64,000 nucleotides of DNA from Pseudomonas svalbardensis (GTDB lineage Bacteria > Pseudomonadota > Gammaproteobacteria > Pseudomonadales > Pseudomonadaceae): contig NZ_CP125619.1 in the NCBI RefSeq assembly GCF_030053115.1, positions 1,675,001 through 1,739,000 of the forward strand. The letters run 5' to 3'. Positions 1 to 10,105 of this stretch are shown piece by piece. The position numbers and the translations under genes were made by a program. The notes beneath the pieces were generated by a model that was not told the origin of the DNA, ran no database searches, and was given only the letters and a program-made list of their open reading frames with translations. How positions within the stretch are numbered: position 1 is the first letter of the stretch; each line of letters begins with the position of its first letter.

Positions 1-3000
1 CTGCTGCCGCGTCGTCCGGACCTGAAAGTCATCATCACCTCGGCGACCATCGACCTGGAGCGTTTCTCCAAGCATTTCGATGATGCGCCAATTGTCGAAG
101 TCTCCGGCCGCACCTTCCCCGTGGAAACCTGGTATCGCCCGCTGACCCTGGAGCAGGACGAAGAGGGCAACCGCGTCGAGGATGACTTGACGGTGGATCA
201 GGCGATTCTTGCCACCCTCGACGAAATCGCCGCGTTCGAACGCAGCGAGCGCAAGAGCCCCGGCGATGTGTTGGTGTTCCTGCCCGGCGAGCGTGAGATT
301 CGCGACGCGGCGGACATGCTGCGCAAGGCCCAGCTCAAGCACACCGAGATTCTGCCGCTCTACGCGCGGCTGTCGCCGGCCGAACAGCAGCGGATTTTCC
401 AGTCGCACCCAGGCCGTCGCGTGGTCCTGGCGACCAACGTCGCGGAAACCTCGCTGACCGTGCCGGGCATTCGTTACGTGATCGATAGCGGCACCGCGCG
501 CATCAGCCGTTACAGCTACCGCGCCAAGGTCCAGCGCCTGCCCATCGAAGCCATTTCCCAGGCCAGCGCCAACCAACGTAAAGGTCGATGCGGACGGGTC
601 GAACCGGGCATTTGCATCCGCCTCTACGGCGAAGAAGATTTCATCGGTCGCCCGGAATTTACCGACCCGGAAATCCTGCGCACGAACCTCGCCGCCGTAA
701 TCCTGCAGATGCTGCACCTGCGTCTCGGCGAGATCACCGATTTCCCGTTTATCGAGCCGCCGGATGGCAAAGCCATCAGCGACGGTTTCAACCTGCTGCA
801 AGAACTCTCGGCGGTCGACCGCAACAGCCAGCTGACCCCGCTTGGCCGCCAATTGGCGCGGTTGCCGGTGGACCCGCGCATGGGCCGCATGTTGCTGGAA
901 GCGGCGAAACTCGGCAGCTTGCAGGAAGTGCTGATTGTCGCCAGCGCCATGTCGATTCAGGACCCGCGCGAGCGTCCGCCAGAACGTCAGCAAGCGGCGG
1001 ATCAGGCGCATGCTCAGTGGAAGGATGTGGACTCGGACTTCGCCGGGCTGGTCAATCTGTGGCGTGGTTTCGAAGAACAGCGCCAGGCGTTGACCGCCAG
1101 CCCGCTGCGTAATTGGTGCCGCAAGAACTTCCTGAATTACCTGCGTCTGCGCGAATGGCGCGACTCCCATCGGCAGTTGAGCCTGATCTGCCGCGACATG
1201 CAGTTGAGCCTCAATAAAGAGCCGGCGGATTACCCGAAACTGCACAAAGCCGTGCTCTCGGGGCTGCTCAGCCAGATCGGTCAGAAAACCGAAGACGGTG
1301 ACTACCTCGGCGCCCGTCAGCGGCGTTTCTGGATTCACCCGTCATCGGGCCTCGGCAAGAAGCGTCCGCAATGGCTGATGGCCGCCGAACTGGTGGAAAC
1401 CACCAAGCTCTACGCGCGCATGGTCGCCAAGATCGACGCCGACTGGATCGAACCCTTGGCCGGGCACCTGATCAAGAAAAACCACTTCGAACCCCATTGG
1501 GAGAAGAAGCGCGGTCAAGTCGTGGCGTTCGAGCAAATCACCTTGTTCGGGCTGATCGTGGTCGGTCGCCGGCCGGTGCATTACGGGCCGATCGACCCGG
1601 TGGTGTCTCGTGAATTGTTCATTCGTGAAGGCCTGGTACGCGGCGAGATTCAGTCCAAGGCCAAGTGCCTGACGGCCAATGCGCAACTGCTGGAACAGCT
1701 CGACGAACTGGAAGCCAAGGCTCGCCGTCGCGACATTCTGGCGGACGAAGAAACCCTGTTCGCCTTCTACGATGCGCGACTGCCGGCGGAGATCCACCAG
1801 ACCGCGACCTTCGACAGCTGGTATCGGGTCAACAGCCAGAAAGACCCGCAGCTGCTGATCATGCGCGAAGAAGACGTGCTGGCCCGGGAGGCGAGTGAAG
1901 TCACCGCGCTGCATTACCCGGACACCTTGCACATCGGTGATCTGGAGTTGGCGCTGAGCTACCACTTCGAACCTAACCACCCGCGTGACGGCGTGACCCT
2001 GCGTGTGCCGGCGCCGTTGTTGCCGATGCTGCCGCCGGAACGTCTGGAGTGGCTGGTTCCCGGCGTGATCGAGGCCAAGTGCATCGCGCTGGTACGCAAC
2101 CTGCCCAAAGCCCTGCGCAAGAATTTCGTACCGGTGCCGGACTTCGTCAAAGCCGCATTGCAACGCATGACCTTCGCCGAGGGCTCGTTGCCTCAAGCGT
2201 TGGGCCGTGAACTGTTGCGCATGACCGGTGCGCGGGTCAGCGATGAAGCCTGGGCGGAAGCGTCGCAGCAGGTCGACAGTCATTTGCGGATGAACCTGGA
2301 AATCGTCGACGGCCAGGGCAAGTTCCTTGGCGAAGGGCGTGATCTGGCGGAACTGACCGCACGCTTTACCGAAGCCAGTCAGGCCGCGTTGGCTGTGCCG
2401 CAAACAGCGAAAAACCAGCAACCTGTGGAGCCGAAAGTGTTTGCCGCCGTCGCCGAGAAAACCCAGCAGAAGATCGCCGGGCTGTCGATGACGGTGTATC
2501 CGGCGCTGGTGGAAGAGGGCGGCACGGTCAAGGAAGGACGTTTCTCGACGCCGGCCGAAGCCGAGTTTCAACATCGTCGGGCCTTGCAGCGTTTGCTGAT
2601 GCAGCAACTGGCCGAACCTGCGAAGTTCCTGCGCAGCAAGTTGCCGGGGCTGACCGAATTGGGCCTGATGTACCGCGACATGGGGCGCATCGACAGTCTG
2701 GTCGAAGACATCCTGCTGGCCAGCCTCGACAGCTGCATTCTCGATGGCGAAGATCCGTTGCCTCGTGATGGCGCCGGGTTGGCCTCACTGGCCGAACGCA
2801 AGCGCGGCGGCTGGACCGAGCACGCCGAGCGCCTGGCCAAGCTGACGCTGGAAATCCTCAAGCTCTGGCACGGCCTGCAAAAACGCTTCAAGGGCAAGAT
2901 CGACCTGGCGCAAGCCGTGGCCCTGAACGACATCAAGCAGCAGCTCAGTGATCTGGTGTATCCGGGCTTCGTCCGTGAAACCCCGATGCAGTGGCTCAAG

Positions 3001-3282
3001 GAGCTGCCGCGTTATCTGAAAGCGGTCGAGCAGCGCTTCGAGAAAATCGGCGCTCAGGTGCAGAGGGACCGGGTCTGGAGTGGCGAGTTATCTGGCCTGT
3101 GGACGCAATATCAAACGCGCGCCAACAAACATGCCCAAGAAGGCAAACGCGATCCGCAACTGGAGCTCTATCGCTGGTGGCTGGAGGAATACCGGGTTTC
3201 CCTGTTCGCCCAACAATTGGGGACCAAGGTGCCGATCTCCGACAAGCGCCTGAACAAGCAATGGACCCAAGTCGAACCGTAA
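1..3282 (+). CDS. hrpA: ATP-dependent RNA helicase HrpA, 5'-truncated by the window edge
   Basis: The reading frame is open from base 1, so the gene begins upstream; 1,093 residues are visible of a protein that is normally about 1,300. HrpA is a DEAH-box RNA helicase that acts on mRNA and stalled ribosomes in the cytoplasm. The visible part starts at motif III (TSAT, near residue 15), followed by the helicase C domain with motif VI (QRKGRCGR, about residue 190), the HA2/OB region and the long HrpA-specific C-terminal DUF3418-type domain. The Walker A and DEAH motifs lie outside the window. No frameshift is seen. GC-rich codon use matches the neighbouring core genes. Identification is secure. 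Confidence 0.96.
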   Translation: MLPRRPDLKVIITSATIDLERFSKHFDDAPIVEVSGRTFPVETWYRPLTLEQDEEGNRVEDDLTVDQAILATLDEIAAFERSERKSPGDVLVFLPGEREIRDAADMLRKAQLKHTEILPLYARLSPAEQQRIFQSHPGRRVVLATNVAETSLTVPGIRYVIDSGTARISRYSYRAKVQRLPIEAISQASANQRKGRCGRVEPGICIRLYGEEDFIGRPEFTDPEILRTNLAAVILQMLHLRLGEITDFPFIEPPDGKAISDGFNLLQELSAVDRNSQLTPLGRQLARLPVDPRMGRMLLEAAKLGSLQEVLIVASAMSIQDPRERPPERQQAADQAHAQWKDVDSDFAGLVNLWRGFEEQRQALTASPLRNWCRKNFLNYLRLREWRDSHRQLSLICRDMQLSLNKEPADYPKLHKAVLSGLLSQIGQKTEDGDYLGARQRRFWIHPSSGLGKKRPQWLMAAELVETTKLYARMVAKIDADWIEPLAGHLIKKNHFEPHWEKKRGQVVAFEQITLFGLIVVGRRPVHYGPIDPVVSRELFIREGLVRGEIQSKAKCLTANAQLLEQLDELEAKARRRDILADEETLFAFYDARLPAEIHQTATFDSWYRVNSQKDPQLLIMREEDVLAREASEVTALHYPDTLHIGDLELALSYHFEPNHPRDGVTLRVPAPLLPMLPPERLEWLVPGVIEAKCIALVRNLPKALRKNFVPVPDFVKAALQRMTFAEGSLPQALGRELLRMTGARVSDEAWAEASQQVDSHLRMNLEIVDGQGKFLGEGRDLAELTARFTEASQAALAVPQTAKNQQPVEPKVFAAVAEKTQQKIAGLSMTVYPALVEEGGTVKEGRFSTPAEAEFQHRRALQRLLMQQLAEPAKFLRSKLPGLTELGLMYRDMGRIDSLVEDILLASLDSCILDGEDPLPRDGAGLASLAERKRGGWTEHAERLAKLTLEILKLWHGLQKRFKGKIDLAQAVALNDIKQQLSDLVYPGFVRETPMQWLKELPRYLKAVEQRFEKIGAQVQRDRVWSGELSGLWTQYQTRANKHAQEGKRDPQLELYRWWLEEYRVSLFAQQLGTKVPISDKRLNKQWTQVEP

Positions 3283-3284
3283 CC

Positions 3285-3379
3285 CCCTGTGGGAGCGGGC
3301 TTGCTCGCGAAGGGGCCGTCAGCTTCAACATCAATGTTGACTGATACACCGCTTTCGCGAGCAAGCCCGCTCCTACATT
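3285..3379. repeat. REPIN: two inverted REP palindromes
   Basis: The arm GAGCGGGCTTGCTCGCGAA (from about 3293) returns in inverted orientation near 3355-3372 around a spacer of roughly 45 bases. This is the usual layout of Pseudomonas REP doublets (REPINs), which spread through a RAYT transposase encoded elsewhere. It fills much of the 311-base gap between hrpA and the ketoacyl synthase. Confidence 0.85.
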
Positions 3380-3593
3380 AGGTACGCGTTGCTCTCGCAA
3401 AAGGCGCCAAACCCCAATGTTTATGGCAAACTTCGCGCCTATAAACGCCGGCCCCGCGGTTTTGAGCTTTCACAGGTCTGGGCGGATCGGAATAAAGCGA
3501 TGCCAGGTTTGCTCCCCCTGACGGGAGCAGATCCTTTGTGTGTTGGTACGTCGGTGCCAACACTTTCTGCCTGAACAGATTAGAGAAACGACC

Positions 3594-4715
3594 ATGCATA
3601 ACGTCGTCATCAGCGGCACCGGCCTGTACACCCCGGCCAACAGCATCTCCAACGAAGAGCTGGTGCAGTCTTTCAACGCTTACGTCGCGCAATTCAACGC
3701 CGACAATGCCGACGCCATCGCGCGCGGCGAAATCGAAGCGTTGACCGAGTCCAGCGCGGCGTTTATTGAAAAAGCCTCTGGCATCAAAAGCCGCTTTGTC
3801 ATGGACAAGGAAGGCATTCTCGACCCGCAACGCATGGCGCCACGCCTGCCGGAACGCTCGAATGACGAGTGGTCGGTGCTTTGCCAAATGGCCATCGGTG
3901 CCGCCGAGCAAGCCTTGCAGCGCGCCGGCAAGACCGCCGCGGACATCGACGGCGTGATCGTCGCCTGCTCCAACCTGCAACGGGCCTATCCGGCCATCGC
4001 CATCGAAGTCCAGGAAGCCTTGGGTATCCAGGGTTTCGGTTACGACATGAACGTCGCCTGCTCTTCGGCGACCTTCGGCATTCAGGCGGCGGCCAACAGC
4101 GTGCAACTGGGCCAGGCCCGGGCGATCCTGATGGTCAACCCGGAAGTCTGCACTGGGCACCTGAACTTCCGCGACCGTGACAGCCACTTCATCTTCGGCG
4201 ACGCCGCGACTGCGGTGATCATCGAACGTGCTGACCTGGCGACGTCCAAGTACCAGTTCGATATCGTCAGTACCAAGCTGCTGACCAAGTTCTCCAACAA
4301 CATCCGCAACAACTTCGGCTTCCTCAATCGCGCGGCGGAAGAGGGCATCGGTGCCAAGGACAAACTGTTCGTGCAGGAAGGCCGCAAGGTGTTCCGCGAT
4401 GTCTGCCCGATGGTCGCCGAGCTGATCGCTACGCACCTGGAAGAGAACACGCTCAACATCAGCGACGTGAAACGCTTCTGGCTGCATCAGGCCAACCTCA
4501 GCATGAACCACCTGATCGTCAAGAAGCTGCTGGGCCGCGAAGCCACCGAAGAAGAAGCCCCGGTGATTCTCGACACCTACGCCAACACCAGCTCCGCCGG
4601 TTCCGTGATCGCGTTTCACAAGAACCAGGACGGTCTGGCCGCCGGTTCGCTGGCTGTGCTCAGCTCGTTCGGCGCCGGTTACTCGATTGGTAGCGTGATT
4701 CTGCGCAAGCGCTGA
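3594..4715 (+). CDS. Beta-ketoacyl-ACP synthase III-like enzyme (FabH family)
   Basis: 373 residues, a thiolase-fold condensing enzyme. The catalytic triad of the FabH family is present: Cys156 (NVACSSATFG), His298 (FWLHQANL) and Asn331 (YANTSSAG). Enzymes of this subfamily in Pseudomonas, such as PA3286 of P. aeruginosa, condense an acyl-CoA from beta-oxidation with malonyl-ACP and so feed it into fatty acid synthesis; that exact substrate is inferred from similarity and from the location near hrpA. The ATG at 3594 was chosen because family members begin MHNVVISGTG; an earlier in-frame start at 3540 would add a non-conserved leader. A strong terminator follows directly. Confidence 0.9.
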   Translation: MHNVVISGTGLYTPANSISNEELVQSFNAYVAQFNADNADAIARGEIEALTESSAAFIEKASGIKSRFVMDKEGILDPQRMAPRLPERSNDEWSVLCQMAIGAAEQALQRAGKTAADIDGVIVACSNLQRAYPAIAIEVQEALGIQGFGYDMNVACSSATFGIQAAANSVQLGQARAILMVNPEVCTGHLNFRDRDSHFIFGDAATAVIIERADLATSKYQFDIVSTKLLTKFSNNIRNNFGFLNRAAEEGIGAKDKLFVQEGRKVFRDVCPMVAELIATHLEENTLNISDVKRFWLHQANLSMNHLIVKKLLGREATEEEAPVILDTYANTSSAGSVIAFHKNQDGLAAGSLAVLSSFGAGYSIGSVILRKR

Positions 4716-4730
4716 GTTCGTCAAAAAAAG

Positions 4731-4757
4731 ATCGTCCGAGTTCGGACGATTTTTTTT
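4731..4757 (+). terminator. Rho-independent terminator of the ketoacyl synthase gene
   Basis: The stem ATCGTCCGA/TCGGACGAT closes on a two-base loop and is followed by eight T residues. It sits 16 bases after the stop codon. Confidence 0.9.
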
Positions 4758-4763
4758 GCGCAG

Positions 4764-4825
4764 ACAAAAAAACTCGCGTTGCTGTATCGGACGGATGATG
4801 GGGACCGATACAGCAACGCGAGTTT
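4764..4825 (-). terminator. Rho-independent terminator of the porin gene
   Basis: A long inverted repeat (CTCGCGTTGCTGTATCGG at about 4773-4790 against its complement at 4805-4822) is followed, on the minus strand, by a T run (the A run at 4766-4772 on the plus strand). It lies about 45 bases after the porin stop codon and abuts the terminator of the converging gene. Confidence 0.88.
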
Positions 4826-4869
4826 GGTAAAGCAGCTCTGGCTTCCTTGCCCGAGCCGTGTAGCGTGGA

Positions 4870-6183
4870 TCAGAACTTGGCTTCTGCGTCCAGTTGCAGG
4901 GTGTTGATTTTCGAATCCCGCAGGGTGGCGTTGGTGTAGTCGGAGTCAGCCATTAAGTACGTCGCGCCGAGGGAGAAGTTCTTGTCGATCTCGTAGCTCA
5001 CTTTCAGCTTGCTGCCACGCGAACCGGTGAAACCGTTGGCGAAGTCGGAGTCGGTGAAGGCGCCGACCACCGCGTTACGCTGTACGTCGCGGTAGTTGTA
5101 GTCCACTCCGAAGCCGTAGAACTTGGTCTTGACGCCAGCCAGCCAGCCCATGTCCTGATCGTTGCTGGCATCGTCGTTGGTGACGATTTGACCGTAAAGC
5201 GACAGCGGCATTGGCAGGCCGCCGATGTCGAGCTGACCAAAGCCTTCGTACAGTTTGAACTGTTCGTTCGCAGTGTTGCCGTTGACGGCCAGTCGGCATG
5301 TTGCCGCGGCACACGTATTGTTGATGTCGTTGTCGTTGTCGTAGGCGTAGAGACTGCCGCCCAGAGTCATTTTCAAGTAGTCGGTGATCGCGAAACGCGC
5401 GCCCAACTGGCCGGCATACAGACGCAGGTCATGACGGAACTGCTTGCCTTCGCCGTCGACGTTGTCCTTGAGCGTGTAGTGACCGGCGCTACCGAACATC
5501 TCGACAGGGCCCAGCGCGTGCTTGTAGGTTGCTGCCAGACCTTCAGGGCTGATGTCGCTATCCCAGATGATGTCGCCGGTGCTCACCCACGGTTGCGGCA
5601 TCTTGCCGCCGATCAAGTGCAGGTCCTTGATGGCCGTCGGGTGGTAATCCACGTAGCCCTGGTCCAGCCAGATATCCTTCTTGGTGAAGTTGTTGTCCAG
5701 GCTCTGGTTGGTGGAGCGCGAATCGTTGTCGCTGCCCGTGGCGATCCGGATGCCGGTGTCGACTTGCGGGTTGATTTCGGTGTAGGCACCCAGGCGGACA
5801 CGAATGCGTTGACGGTCCTGGTCGCCAGTGTTGGAAACACCATCGTTCTTGACTGTTTCCTGACGGAAACGAACATCGCCCTTGAACTGGGTCTTGGCAG
5901 CCCACGCCAGTTTCTGGTCGAAGGTGCTCAGTTCATTGGTTTTCTTCGCGGTCGCCGCGATCTGCTCGTTGGTCTCTCGCTGAGCCTGACGGGCGATTTG
6001 CTGGTCTTTCTGATCGCTGGCCAGCTCGGCTTGCAGTTCGGTGTACTGCGCAGGAGAAATCGAGCCGTTTGCCTTGAGCATGTCGAGCAGTTTGGCGTCG
6101 ACTGCGGCGCTGGCCGGAACACTCATGGCCAGCAGCAACCCACCACACAAGGCCGCCGCAGTTTTCGTGGAAGCAAGACGCAT
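4870..6183 (-). CDS. Putative outer-membrane porin (Porin_5-like)
   Basis: 437 residues. A Sec signal peptide (MRLASTKTAAALCGG to VPASAA, about 23 residues) is followed by a short Gln-rich coiled-coil stretch (about residues 45-85) and then a beta-rich region with alternating aromatic residues, ending in LDAEAKF with the terminal Phe that outer-membrane barrels need for Bam-dependent assembly. Putative porins of this group form passive outer-membrane channels; the solute cannot be told from sequence. The start at 6183 has a GGAG ribosome site six bases upstream; an open frame continues 48 bases further but without a signal-peptide logic. The gene stands alone between a strong terminator and a 282-base upstream gap. 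Confidence 0.85.
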   Translation of the reverse strand: MRLASTKTAAALCGGLLLAMSVPASAAVDAKLLDMLKANGSISPAQYTELQAELASDQKDQQIARQAQRETNEQIAATAKKTNELSTFDQKLAWAAKTQFKGDVRFRQETVKNDGVSNTGDQDRQRIRVRLGAYTEINPQVDTGIRIATGSDNDSRSTNQSLDNNFTKKDIWLDQGYVDYHPTAIKDLHLIGGKMPQPWVSTGDIIWDSDISPEGLAATYKHALGPVEMFGSAGHYTLKDNVDGEGKQFRHDLRLYAGQLGARFAITDYLKMTLGGSLYAYDNDNDINNTCAAATCRLAVNGNTANEQFKLYEGFGQLDIGGLPMPLSLYGQIVTNDDASNDQDMGWLAGVKTKFYGFGVDYNYRDVQRNAVVGAFTDSDFANGFTGSRGSKLKVSYEIDKNFSLGATYLMADSDYTNATLRDSKINTLQLDAEAKF

Positions 6184-6465
6184 ATCAATCTCCGAAGATG
6201 TAATGGGATGACTGAGCCATCCAGGACACAACCGACCGTTGACGGACGGAAAACAGTGGCCGGCTATAGAATCCGGCGCTCTAAAAACAGGCGCCAGTAT
6301 CGCGATGGTTTATGACAGTGCAGTGGCAAGATGATGGCGTCTCGATGACGATACAAATATGGCGTACACCCTGGCCCAGAGCCCTGTCGGCGGATTGCTC
6401 GTGTGGATTTTTTGGCGATGGGCGATACTCGCCGGGCTTTCACGCAAAGAAGTAGGGAAGAACTG

Positions 6466-7590
6466 ATGCCGCTGCAACGTCTGGAAAGTCTGTCCGAAAT
6501 CGCGTCGCAGACGTGGGACGCCCTGGTGCCCGAGAATCAGCCCTTTCTGCGCCACGCCTTTCTCAGCGCACTGGAAGACAGCGGCAGCGTCGGCCCTCAT
6601 TCCGGCTGGCAACCCGAGCATTTGCTGCACATCGAAGGCGATCGCCTGATCGCCGCGTTACCCAGTTACCGCAAATGGCATTCCTACGGCGAGTACGTGT
6701 TCGATCACGCCTGGGCCGATGCCTGTGAGCGTGCCGGTATCGATTACTACCCCAAGCTGCTGACGGCTGTGCCGTTCAGTCCGGTCAGCGGCCCGCGTTT
6801 GCTGGCGGCCACGCTCGAGGACGGTTTCGAACTGTTGAAAAGCCTGCCGGGCTACCTTGAAATCGAACAACTCTCCAGTGCCCACATCAACTTCACCGAC
6901 CCGTTCACTGACGCAGCATTGGCCGAGCAGCCGGGCTGGTTACAGCGAATCGGCTGTCAGTACCACTGGCAGAATCGCGGGTATCGGGATTTTCAAGACT
7001 TCCTCGACGTCCTCAGTTCGCGCAAGCGCAAGCAAATGCGCAAGGAACGCGAACAAGTGGCGGGGCAGGGCATTGATTTCGAATGGCTTGAAGGTAAGCA
7101 ACTCGATCAGGCACAGTGGGATTTTGTCTATGCCTGCTACGCCAATACCTACGCAGTGCGTCGGCAAGCGCCGTACCTGACGCGGGAGTTTTTCAGTTTG
7201 CTGGCCGAGCGCATGCCAGAGTCGATTCGTGTGGTGTTGGCCAAGCAGGGCTCACGGCCGGTGGCCATGGCCTTCAGTCTGGTGGGCGGCGACAGTTTTT
7301 ACGGTCGTTACTGGGGCTGTCTGGCGGAGTTTGATCGTTTGCACTTCGAGACCTGTTTCTATCAGGGCATGGACTACGCGATTACCAATGGCTTCCAGCG
7401 TTTCGATGCCGGTGCCCAGGGCGAGCACAAGTTGATTCGCGGGTTCGAACCTGTGATCACTCATTCATGGCACTACTTGCGTCATCCCGGCCTGAAAGCT
7501 GCCGTCAAAGACTTCCTGCAGCAAGAGCGCGTTGGCGTGCTGGCGTATGCCGAGGAAGCGAGGACAGCCTTGCCTTACCGGCAAGACTGA
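6466..7590 (+). CDS. COG3146 GNAT-fold N-acyltransferase
   Basis: 374 residues. The protein matches the family formerly called DUF482/COG3146 (peptidoglycan-type GNAT domain, related to FemAB): HSYGEYVFDHAWADAC near residue 65, PFSPVSGPRLL near 102 and the C-terminal block FDAGAQGEHKLIRGFEP near 325 are family signatures. Family members are predicted cytoplasmic acyl/aminoacyltransferases; no substrate is established. The ATG at 6466 has AGGGAAG five bases upstream, whereas the earlier in-frame ATG at 6403 has none and would add an unconserved leader. It converges on the ABC exporter gene with a 42-base gap. Confidence 0.85.
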   Translation: MPLQRLESLSEIASQTWDALVPENQPFLRHAFLSALEDSGSVGPHSGWQPEHLLHIEGDRLIAALPSYRKWHSYGEYVFDHAWADACERAGIDYYPKLLTAVPFSPVSGPRLLAATLEDGFELLKSLPGYLEIEQLSSAHINFTDPFTDAALAEQPGWLQRIGCQYHWQNRGYRDFQDFLDVLSSRKRKQMRKEREQVAGQGIDFEWLEGKQLDQAQWDFVYACYANTYAVRRQAPYLTREFFSLLAERMPESIRVVLAKQGSRPVAMAFSLVGGDSFYGRYWGCLAEFDRLHFETCFYQGMDYAITNGFQRFDAGAQGEHKLIRGFEPVITHSWHYLRHPGLKAAVKDFLQQERVGVLAYAEEARTALPYRQD

Positions 7591-7632
7591 TGGGGTGCAG
7601 ACCAGAGCGGGGAAACGATCAGGCAGGAAGAT

Positions 7633-9465
7633 TCAATCGATCCCGACAAACCCACCTGTCTGGTGCTGCCACAACCGCGCATACAACCCGCCATGGGCCA
7701 GCAGTTCGGCGTGGCTGCCGGTTTCGGCGATCTTGCCTTTTTCCAGCACCACCAGCCGGTCCATGCGGGCAATGGTCGAGAGCCGGTGGGCGATGGCTAT
7801 CACGGTTTTGCCCTGCATCAGGGTTTCGAGGCTTTCCTGGATCGCCGCTTCGACCTCCGAATCCAGCGCCGAGGTGGCCTCGTCCATGATCAGGATCGGC
7901 GCGTCCTTGAGCAGCACGCGAGCAATCGCAATCCGCTGACGCTGGCCGCCGGAGAGTTTCACCCCGCGTTCACCGACGTGGGCATCGAAACCGGTGCGGC
8001 CTTCGGAGTCCGACAACAACGGGATGAACTCATCGGCGCGGGCCTTGTGTACCGCTTCCCAAAGTTCGGCGTCGGTGGCGTCGGGTTTGCCGTACAACAA
8101 ATTGTCGCGGATCGAGCGATGCAGCAGGGACGTGTCCTGGGTGATCATGCCAATGCGCTCGCGCAGGCTTTCCTGGCCGACTTCGGCAATGTTCTGGCCG
8201 TCGATGAGGATGCGTCCGCCCTCCACGTCATAGAGGCGCAGCAGCAGGTTGACCAGGGTTGACTTGCCGGCACCGGACGGACCGATCAGGCCGATTTTTT
8301 CACCGGGCTTGATGGTCAGGTTGAGGTCGCCGATGATCCCGCTCTTCTTGCCGTAGTGGAAATCCACGTGCTCGAAACGCACTTCGCCACGGGTGACCGC
8401 CAGCGGTTTGGCCTGCTCTCGATCGGTGACGCTGACCGGTTGAGAAATGGTCTGCAAACCGTCCTGAACCATGCCGATATTTTCGAAAATGCCGGTGACC
8501 ACCCACATGATCCAGCCGGACATGTTGACGATGCGGATCACCAGGCCGGTCGCCAGGGCAATCGCGCCTACGGTGATCAGCGACTGCGTCCACAGCCACA
8601 GGGCCAGGCCGGTGGTGCCGACGATCAGCAAGCCGTTCATGCTGGTGATGACCACGTCCATGCTGGTGACCACCCGGCCGGCCAGTTGGGCTTTTTCGGT
8701 TTGTTCCTTGATCGCTTCGCGAGCGTATTGCTGCTCGAAGTTGGTGTGGGCGAACAGCTTCAGGGTGGTGATGTTGGTGTAGCCGTCGACGATCCGCCCC
8801 ATGAGTTTGGAGCGCGCGTCGGAGGACACCACCGAGCGTTCCTTGACCCGTGGCACGAAGTAGTAAAGGGCACTGATGAAGGCGACGATCCAGGTCAGCA
8901 GCGGGATCATCAGGCGCCAGTCGGCTTCGGCAAACAGCACCAGCGAGCTGATCGCGTAGATCAGCACGTGCCACAGCGCGTCCACCGCTTGCACAGCCGA
9001 ATCGCGCAGCGAGTTGCCGGTCTGCATGATGCGTTGGGCGATGCGCCCGGCGAAGTCGTTCTGGAAAAAATTCAGGCTCTGTTTGAGCACATAACTGTGG
9101 TTCTGCCAGCGGATCAGGCTGGTCATGCTGGGGCTCAGGGTCTGGTGCACCAGCAGGTCATGCAGGCCAACAAAAATCGGCCGAAAAACCAGGGCGACTA
9201 CCGCCATCCAGGCCAGCTCGATGCCGTGTTCCTTGAAGAAATCGACGTTAGGTGTGCCTTGGGTCAGGTCGATGATGCGACTCAGGTAACTGAACAGCGC
9301 CACTTCGATCAGCGCACCGATCAGACCGACGAACAGCAGGACAGCAAAACTCGGCCAGACCTGCTTCAAGTAATAGGTATAAAAAGGGAGAACCCGATCC
9401 GGCGGAGCGGCCGTCGGGGCATCGCGGAAAATGTCGATCAGTTTCTCGAAACGGCGATAAAGCAT
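7633..9465 (-). CDS. ABC exporter, fused permease and ATPase
   Basis: 610 residues, type I (MsbA/MdlB-like) half-transporter. An N-terminal six-helix membrane domain covers about residues 30-320; the ATPase follows with Walker A (GPSGAGKST), signature LSGGQRQRI, Walker B (ILIMDEATSALD) and the H-loop (IAHRLS). Such half-transporters work as homodimers in the inner membrane and export lipids, peptides or drugs; the substrate is unknown here. The start at 9465 is preceded by GGCGGAG. The gene is followed 42 bases away by the converging acyltransferase. Confidence 0.92.
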   Translation of the reverse strand: MLYRRFEKLIDIFRDAPTAAPPDRVLPFYTYYLKQVWPSFAVLLFVGLIGALIEVALFSYLSRIIDLTQGTPNVDFFKEHGIELAWMAVVALVFRPIFVGLHDLLVHQTLSPSMTSLIRWQNHSYVLKQSLNFFQNDFAGRIAQRIMQTGNSLRDSAVQAVDALWHVLIYAISSLVLFAEADWRLMIPLLTWIVAFISALYYFVPRVKERSVVSSDARSKLMGRIVDGYTNITTLKLFAHTNFEQQYAREAIKEQTEKAQLAGRVVTSMDVVITSMNGLLIVGTTGLALWLWTQSLITVGAIALATGLVIRIVNMSGWIMWVVTGIFENIGMVQDGLQTISQPVSVTDREQAKPLAVTRGEVRFEHVDFHYGKKSGIIGDLNLTIKPGEKIGLIGPSGAGKSTLVNLLLRLYDVEGGRILIDGQNIAEVGQESLRERIGMITQDTSLLHRSIRDNLLYGKPDATDAELWEAVHKARADEFIPLLSDSEGRTGFDAHVGERGVKLSGGQRQRIAIARVLLKDAPILIMDEATSALDSEVEAAIQESLETLMQGKTVIAIAHRLSTIARMDRLVVLEKGKIAETGSHAELLAHGGLYARLWQHQTGGFVGID

Positions 9466-9547
9466 CAGTTCTCCGCCCGCGCACGGGCTCTCCTTTGAAC
9501 AGTGTGAGCGGCGCACTCCGGCAGCCGCTCAAGACTTCCTGTGTAGC

Positions 9548-10105
9548 TTAGTCGATGACTTTGGCCGACTTGATGAACACAGGGTCGGCTGGCACATCTT
9601 TCATGCCGCCACGGGTGGTGGTTTGCGAGTTGACGATGACGTCCACCACGTCCATGCCTTTCACGACTTTACCGAAGACCGCATAGCCGTCACCGCTGTC
9701 GAGGAAGTCGTTGTCTTTGACGTTGACGAAGAACTGGCTAGTGGCCGAATCAGGATTAGAGGTGCGGGCCATGGACAGCGTGCCACGGACGTTATGCAGA
9801 CCGTTTTTGGACTCGTTCTTGATCGGTGCCTTGGTTTCTTTTTGCTGCATTTGTTGAGTGAAACCACCACCCTGGACCATGAAGCCCGGAATCACACGGT
9901 GAAAAATCGTGTTGTTGTAGAAGCCGCTGTTGACGTAATCAAGGAAGTTCTTGGTACTGATCGGCGCCTTGACCGGGTCCAGTTCGATCTCGATCTGGCC
10001 GTTAGTGGTTTCCAGCAGCACGTGCGGCGCCTTGGCGGGCGTTGCGGCCATCAGGTTGGCGGCAAACAGAACGGAGCCAGCGACGAGGGCGATTTTTTTC
10101 AGCAT
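9548..10105 (-). CDS. ppiA: Periplasmic peptidyl-prolyl cis-trans isomerase A (cyclophilin)
   Basis: 185 residues. A signal peptide (about 20 residues, ending NLMAA) precedes a complete cyclophilin domain with [14 protein letters not shown] (catalytic Arg and the hydrophobic pocket), [15 protein letters not shown] and the DGYAVFGKV segment. PpiA catalyses proline isomerisation during folding of periplasmic proteins. The start overlaps the end of the upstream alpha/beta hydrolase gene by seven bases, so the two are translationally coupled. Confidence 0.95.
   Translation of the reverse strand: MLKKIALVAGSVLFAANLMAATPAKAPHVLLETTNGQIEIELDPVKAPISTKNFLDYVNSGFYNNTIFHRVIPGFMVQGGGFTQQMQQKETKAPIKNESKNGLHNVRGTLSMARTSNPDSATSQFFVNVKDNDFLDSGDGYAVFGKVVKGMDVVDVIVNSQTTTRGGMKDVPADPVFIKSAKVID

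Noticed and set aside
1342..2607. Long open frame of 421 codons on the minus strand inside hrpA
   Set aside because: It is antisense to a conserved helicase gene and its residue pattern (many His, Arg, Gln, Gly) is that of a complementary-strand shadow in GC-rich DNA.
3378..4724. Long minus-strand frame of 448 codons across the ketoacyl synthase gene
   Set aside because: The plus-strand protein has all FabH catalytic residues; the antisense frame has no motif and no ribosome site.
5188..6315. 375-codon plus-strand frame opposite the porin
   Set aside because: The porin has a signal peptide, ribosome site, terminal Phe and its own terminator; the opposite frame is a shadow.
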